Both the position numbers and the translations under genes were made by a program. Below the pieces are notes generated by a model. The model was not told where the DNA came from, searched no databases, and saw nothing but the letters and a program-made list of their open reading frames with translations. 64,000 nt of DNA from Panonychus citri (lineage: Eukaryota > Arthropoda > Arachnida > Trombidiformes > Tetranychidae). The stretch's first letter is position 1, and each line of letters begins with the position of its first letter. The DNA lies in the NCBI RefSeq assembly GCF_014898815.1, contig NW_026515438.1:124001-188000 (forward strand), given 5' to 3'. Shown here one piece after another: positions 57,001 through 64,000 of the stretch.

Positions 57001-60000
57001 AAGCCATTGAGTTATATCATTGGACCTACAAAAAAAAATATCCACACTTATAGTTAGTTAATCATTTAGTTAATTAACTTGAATCACGCTGTTCAGTGAT
57101 TTAATCATTTTCAATGGTTAATCATGATTAAGTGAAATTATTATTATGTAATAGTTTTGTATACTAATTGTAATCAATAATTAATATCAACAACAATTGT
57201 ATCATCTCAGTATCGTTAATTATTTAGGTTAATTTAATTTCACCAAAAAACTTGAATTCAATTAAATTGTTGTTGTGAACAAAAGCAAAAACAATTAGTT
57301 TTCAACACATTCAACAATTAAGAGTAAATTAGAGATTTAATCGAGATGAATTAAATTAAATTGTTGGTTAACAAAGTTCAGATTAATTGTAAACAATATG
57401 GAATCAGTTTTCCTTAATAATTATCACAATTAAAATCCATTGTTGGGTTAATCATAATTTCATCGTTTCAATTTGTTTTTTTCTCATTCATTATGATCAA
57501 TTCAAGAATAAATTGTTAACAATTAAGGGATTAGGCTAAGCAAATGATTAAGGCCTCAAAAACTTAAATCATCTTATCTTCATGATGATTAACTCATTTG
57601 AATAGTTAATGTTAATTATTTACTTAAACACTCCTAGAAAAGTCAATTAACATTCTTGATCCGATATAACAATTTAATCAAGAAACAGAATCAAAATTCA
57701 GAGCAATTAAGATGAGGATCAATGAGGTTGGTGAATATTATTATCCTTCAATTAACACTTGACCATTTTGGTAACAAGGGTCAGTAATTAGATTGAGATG
57801 ACCAGTTCATCTTGACCATTTCAATTCTGGATTAAGCTCAATCCAATCGAGATGATAATCTAATAATAATCATCTAGATAATTATCATCAAAATCTATTA
57901 ATTAACTGGTCAACAATTTGATCATGATAACTGACCATTGATTGATGATACAAAATAATTTGCTAACGGGTAAATAATTATGATTAGTAGGATCTTAATT
58001 GAATACAATTAGTCAATGATTATGTTACCTTATTTTTTGTAACTTAAATTGCAGGAAATTAAAGTAACACAATCAATTATCAATACAAATTGTTACTATT
58101 TAATTTAATACTGCTAATAATATAATAACTTGAAAGGGAAGGTCAATTTAATTGTTGATTGTTATTGTTTTTTTTAAACTCATTTCCTATTGCTACACTG
58201 GTTAAGTGATTAATGATTAAAGAAAACAAACAATCAACAACAATCAACAAATTAAAAGGAAATTGTTATTTTGATTGAACAATCGTTATTAAATTGCTTG
58301 GTCAATTTAAGGGTTCAATTAGTTGATTGTGATTAATTTTGAGGTATTTAAAGGTTACAATGATTACTGTTGATATTAATAGACAATAAAAAATCAGATG
58401 ATGACAATTAAACTCGGAAACAATTAAATTGATTATCAAGAAAAGACTAAGTGATTAAGGGAATCATCAGAAGCAGAATTGATAATAATAGTTATTTACA
58501 ATTTCATGGGAGTAAACTGGTTAATTATAAATCACAACAATTAACTAATTCTATTGAAGCTTATGAAAAATAATGAGAATCCCAAAAGTTAAGGATGAGT
58601 TGATTAAGATGATTAAGATGATAATCATGATAATCATCACCATGTGGGAGGAAAAAGATGATAAATTAAATCCGATTCTGACTCATATTAATTAACTAAG
58701 ATCCGTTCATCTAATTTTAACCATAATTTCAACAATTAAAATCAAAAAACATTAAACCATTAAAACTTTTAATTATGTTGATTAGTACAAATTAATCAAA
58801 ATAATAACAGTAATCAACAAATTACCTTAACAAGAAAAACTTTCTTACACTTTGTACACGCAATGGAAACATTTTTGATTGTGATAATTAGATAATATTG
58901 ATTAATGATTAAAGAATATGAAAAAAAAGTTCAATATCATTTAAATCAAATGTCTATTTCCAAATGACAACAATAGCCAATGGTCAGTTGGTTGAATCAA
59001 TTACTTTAGAGGTTCGAGATTGATGAGGCTAAGAAATGAGAAAACGAAATGATAAACACTGATTAAGTTCAATTATCGCTCTCATCATTATTAATCATTA
59101 TCATCGTAATGATATGCGTGTCAATCAAGACAATCAACTAATCAAGTGTTAATCCAATTGAATGGATAAAGAAAATGATGATTGCGTGAAGATTTAATCA
59201 TAATTAAAATCAACCTTTTACCTCCATGGTTTAAATTGTATCCATGATATAACAATAATAACGAATATGTATTATAAGAAATGGTGAAACAAATTAACAC
59301 AATTGATTGTTGAGTGTATTTTAATTGTTATTATTTATTATCATTATCATGGAGTGAATAAGTTATCCCTTATTGTCCATTTCTAATCAATTTAAGTCTC
59401 ATCAATGAATCGATTCTTGTATCATCATTATTGTAAAGAAAACAAAACTTTAGGTGTGGCTCCTTGAGATTATCATCTTCCAAGAACATGATTACATTTC
59501 CAACTATAAATTCTGACTCAGAATATATATTTCAGAGGGAAAATATAATAACCATGATGATAAAAAATGAAAAGAGAGAGAGAGAGACTTGAGGAGTGAC
59601 CGAGTTTCGTTCACATTCATTGTTGATTGATGTTCATTCAGGATATTAGATACACCCAATAATCATCATCATGGGATAAGGAAAAGATCTGATCACCTGA
59701 GAATCGAGGTGATAATGGATAAAGAAAACGATGATAATATCAACTGAGTATTGGAACTTATCAATTTAAATACTAGAGACAGAGAGAGAGAGAGAGAATC
59801 GTTTGATTGTTAATCGTTGATAATATTTGGCTGAGTGGTAAACATTTCAATTAATTCATCTCAAACTGTCACATAGTAATTAAAATGTAATCAAATCTAT
59901 GTAATCAGGATAAGAATCTTGTTTTTCTTTCTGATTTAACATGAATCACAATTTATCAATGAGATGGAAAAGTGTAATCAGAATCAAGTATTAAATTGTT

Positions 60001-63000
60001 GATCATCATGAAAGTGTATCAATAACCACAATTTATTTCACTCGATTTACTGATTAAATTTTGCCTTAAAGGCTTTGGGATAAAAAATCAGCTACAAGAT
60101 TGTTAACCATTGGGCTCACAATTAAATTAAATTGATGATCAAATGATGATAACAACTCACACATTTAATACAAGTTAATATTTTAAATCAGAGCAACAAA
60201 ATTAATGCTTCAATTTAAACCAGTTTACAGCAACAATTTAATCATGTAATCAGAATTATCTTCAAGAACATTTTGTTTTCAGATTAATTCATGAACATGA
60301 TTAAGCTGATGATTTAAGATGATCATCCCAAGTAGATTAACCAAAATTATTGGAAGAGGGTAAAAAACAACAACAACAAACTAATAATAATCATCATCTT
60401 TAAATTGTAAAATTAAACTCAATTAGTTAATTTGGTTATCTAACTGAACGTTTAGATAGTTTCACCTACAGATTTAAATCAAATGTTGTTAACATGATAC
60501 ATGATTAAGATGATCATCATGATTATGATTAACTAATAGTATAACTATAATATTCAACACGGAACCTGAAATTAGATCAACACAATTGTAATCAACAACA
60601 ATAACAGAAGTTATAACAAAATTAAAAGCTTTTAATTGTTACATCAGTTTGACTAATTTGAATTTGATTGTTAATTGCTGGCGTTTACAAATCTAAGTTG
60701 AGGTTTCCATTAAAATTTATCTAATCTGGTTAACAAATCTAACCAAAAACAACAACAACAACAACAATTAACAATCATATTTATGTTGATTATGTTGATT
60801 TCAGACTAAATAATAACGATAATTGTGAATAGCAATTCATGTTGATCAGTAAATTATTCAAATCATTAAAGCAGCAAACTAATACAATTTAAATAGACAA
60901 GAAAAGGAACAGACAATTAAGATAATCATTGGTAATTAGTAAGGTAAGCAAGTGTATATCTTAAATTGTTAATAATTGTAACAATTAAAACAAGAGCATA
61001 AAAAAATAGAAAAGACAAAATTGTTTACAATTAATTTTTACACCAAACAATTAAAGTTGATTCATTATTTAAAATGTTCAATGAGCAAGAGAGAGACTTT
61101 AATTTGTATTGATTACTGAAGGGTGATTAGTCTCTTATTTGTGGTAAAAGTTGATTGTTGTAAATTGTTGTTGGTAAATCAACACCAAAAACAATCACAA
61201 TTAACAATTTGATTTGAGTAACAACAATACAAACCATGATAATAATAATATACACAAAAGAGACTTGGAAAAGTTTAATCAGTATCACTAATCATCTGTA
61301 ACTTATTATTAAAGTTTAACCACTAATTATAATCTTAATCATGACGATGGTTAACCTTAATCACATTTTTGATTAGATTTGGGAGCACACAAAGGTGATC
61401 ATAATCAACTGATTTAACTTGTGTTACAATAAATCATCAATCTACTATTGTTATTAATCAGTCATCATTGAAACAACAATTTGTTAATTGTTGTTTCTTT
61501 CATGAAAGAAAAGTAAAAAAACTTTCTATTGGGAGTTAATTAATTGTGAATAGGAAATAATTGGAAACAGAATAATCAAAAAGTACAAATCGTGAAAACA
61601 ATAATATCGATATCAAAGAAGAGAGAGAAAAAAAGTTTCTCGAAACAAACGATTAATTTCCGGTAAATCACAATCAAGAAAGAAAGTGATGGTTAATCTT
61701 AAGTTAGATGATTAAGATAATCAACATAATAGATTATCTTGTATCAGATAAAACTTGGAAAAGGTGTAAAAGTAAAGGTGAAAAAAGTGATGTTCTTAAT
61801 GAGGATTGACAATAAATCCGTTAGAATCCGTTAATCGTTTAAAGATAATTGGGTTACGTCTGATGGGCTGAACAATTTGAGTACGTGTTTAGCATGACAA
61901 ACACAGAAAACGAATCAAATTAATCATTTGATTCTGATCATCATCAGTGCTACTGTTTGGAAACATTATTCTAGGGGCTAGAAGAGCTTAAATATAAACG
62001 ACAAATGGGTGATGGTTAATATCATTTAGAAGACGGTTAATGGTCAGTATTGGGTTAACAGTAAGTTGGTCATTCAGGTCACGGGCTTGAGAACGCGAGA
62101 GAGAGAGAGAGAGAGATACATTAAGTGCTATAATAAAGTAAAGGTAAAGATACAAATGATGAACGTGATTAGCAAGAAAAGTGCATTTATTTTTGCTACA
62201 ATCTCTCATGCAGACACACCCAAAGAAAACCAAGTAAAAGGATAACATTAGATTAGATTAGACCAGGTCAGACTTTTCGTAAGTATTGTCCAGTTCAAGA
62301 GAGTTAATTATTTACTAACAGTTAACATTTTCTCTTAATTGTTGCTCATCATGATAATCTCAGCATTTGTGATCATTTCTGAGATTTGCAGCAATTTCGG
62401 ACATTAAAAAATAAACTCACTTTTCTGCATGAAAAACAAAGATTACAAAATCTAGGAGCGGATTAGATAAACAGGTTAACAAGGTAAATAATGACCTGAG
62501 GGCAGATGAGGATAAACAAAAGCTGTGTTTGCAACGGTCAAATTGCTCGTGTCTTGGTTATTGCCGATGCCAAGTGAAAATATTGATAAACATTTCTTTG
62601 TTTACTAAATCAATAGGATAATTTGAAACTCTAACAATTTAAATTGCTCTTTCTCATCATTCAGCTTATTAATTAATCACTTTTACTGTAAATCATTTAG
62701 GATAATCACAAGTTTCAATGTACCGATAATCAATTCATCTAATCAACCATTAGATGAGATGAACAATATACAATTTTTCTTGATAGTTGATTAAAAGTCG
62801 TTGTAGGTTTACAATTAAGTGAAACTTGCCATTAATTTTTGAGATGAAAAAAAAGTGATCACAATTAAGGAGAAAATCACAATTAACTACAGTTCAATAT
62901 TATTCCATTTGAATTATAAATGAAAGGTAATCAATTAGATTTAATTACCTGGATTATCCTATTAAATGAATTTCTAGGAGGAAAAATTGGTAAATTGATC

Positions 63001-63531
63001 AACATTTACACAGATACTTAATATCAGGACATTTGGATTACAAGATTCGTATCATTAACTAATCCAGTTAATCAAATAGCATTAACTGCAAGGTCGCCGG
63101 TTATTTATAATTTATTACCATGAGTCTTTAGATTAAGGTGAGATTATGATAATAACAATTTAGATTGAAGCTAACGTTTAAAGATTACAATTAACTGAGT
63201 GAATTTGATTCAGTGGAAAAAGTTTCGATACTTAAGAGATAATAATTTACATACGAAGCAAAAACAAAACACCAAATCAAAGTGTACTTGTTAATTACTT
63301 GGAGGTTACCTTTTAATTATCATGGTCAAGTGTATGATTAGTTGATTGTTTCAAGTTGATTATGATCAATTTACTCAATGAGTAAGTTTAATTGGTTGGA
63401 AAAGGAAAACATCTCAAAAGTGGATTTGTAGGTAAACTGAATCAGATTTTTTTCCCTGTGAAACTTTATGGATAAATAAACGGACAAAATCATCGGTCCA
63501 TGGTCAGTTTTTGTCAAGTGAAGGGCAGAGT

Positions 63532-63571
<40 letters not shown>

Positions 63572-64000
63572 AAATAAATGGTCAGTTTATCGGGTTAAGA
63601 GATTAACTAACTAAGGAGAAAATAAATTCAAGGTAAAAAACTGGTCTCAGGTCAGTTGTGACCAAGTGACCAGGTAATCAGGTAACTAGTTGGTTGGGAA
63701 TTGTTTAATAAGTGAATTAAGTTGCCCTTAAAAAGAGGTCAACGAATCAAGGAAGCAAGAAAATTCATCTAATTGATTACAATTAGTAAAAGATTATCTT
63801 GATTATCATCAATGGATAAGGTAAACATTTCAAGTATCGACACATACATAAATCTGATTACAATTAATTGATTGTAATCAAGTTCATTGTTTAGGTGCAA
63901 ATATTGAGTATTAATAGAAAGTCTGATGGTTAATTGTTAGAAGATAATCAAACTAGTATCTAATTTTTGAATACTAAATTATCAAGAATTTTTCTGGTAA
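54093..64000. other. Probable 5' intron of the semaphorin gene, no exon found
   Basis: Almost 10 kb without a supported exon. It contains (GA)n tracts at 59573-59587, 59779-59798, 62097-62116 and 63535-63570, and a dense field of CAATTA/TAATTG words. The missing signal peptide and first Sema strands should lie in this stretch as small exons or right of the window. None was recognised. Confidence 0.55.
63535..63570. repeat. (AG)n microsatellite
   Basis: About 36 bp of perfect AG repeat. Confidence 0.97.

Noticed and set aside
1..64000. CRISPR arrays, rRNA, tRNA or snRNA genes
   Set aside because: No regularly spaced repeats and no cloverleaf or conserved RNA sequence seen by eye. A covariance-model search (tRNAscan/Infernal) would be needed to exclude small RNAs fully.

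Overview
The window is eukaryotic nuclear DNA, very AT-rich (about 70% A+T by eye), with spliced genes (GT-AG introns from under 100 bp to several kb), many short (GA)n, (TC)n and (ATC)n microsatellites, and non-coding DNA full of CAATTA/TAATTG-type words. The gene content is animal and points to an arthropod: a non-muscle essential myosin light chain, an HP1 chromobox protein, mitochondrial Hsp70, an NR2E-group (Hr51/Hr83-like) nuclear receptor DNA-binding domain, argos/giant-lens-like secreted proteins, a Yippee-like protein, an Rh-family transporter homologue and a class-5 semaphorin. A mite or other chelicerate would fit the composition and compactness, but the sequence alone does not prove it.

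Layout, left half. A possible last exon of a + strand gene lies at 91-146. Two - strand genes follow: Mlc-c (598-1491) and a two-helix membrane protein (1981-3057). Three + strand genes come next: HP1 (4344-5017), mitochondrial Hsp70 (5895-8393) and an unrecognised nuclear-type protein (9159-9650). A - strand nuclear receptor with no visible ligand-binding domain (10007-11429) ends this gene-dense part. From about 13.84 to 25.08 kb lies the most unusual structure, an 11-kb palindrome. Its two arms carry four-exon genes with identical coding sequence for a 218-residue cysteine-rich secreted protein of argos type, arranged tail to tail. Each arm is bracketed by inverted copies of a 17-19 bp sequence, and the near-identity of the gene regions falls off about 100 bp beyond the stop codons.

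Layout, right half. 25-29 kb is non-coding. An unrecognised - strand protein (29193-29891) and a very conserved YPEL gene (32635-32979) follow. An intact two-ORF non-LTR retrotransposon of R1/Jockey type (34753-38764) sits between YPEL and an intronless, divergent Rh-family gene (40061-41572). From 42.5 kb onward a class-5 semaphorin on the - strand dominates. Three exons are visible (42493-44748, 47173-47584, 53698-54092), and its 5' exons were not found and probably lie beyond 64 kb. 54.1-64 kb therefore looks like intron or upstream DNA.

Three genes (mtHsp70, the nuclear receptor, the semaphorin) each carry a single one-base loss inside an otherwise conserved exon, two of them in longer homopolymer runs. 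Splice-phase arithmetic confirms one missing base in each. Consensus error is the simplest explanation, though real mutations cannot be excluded. The genes form no operon or pathway. They look like ordinary neighbouring animal genes interrupted by one retroelement and one local inverted duplication.
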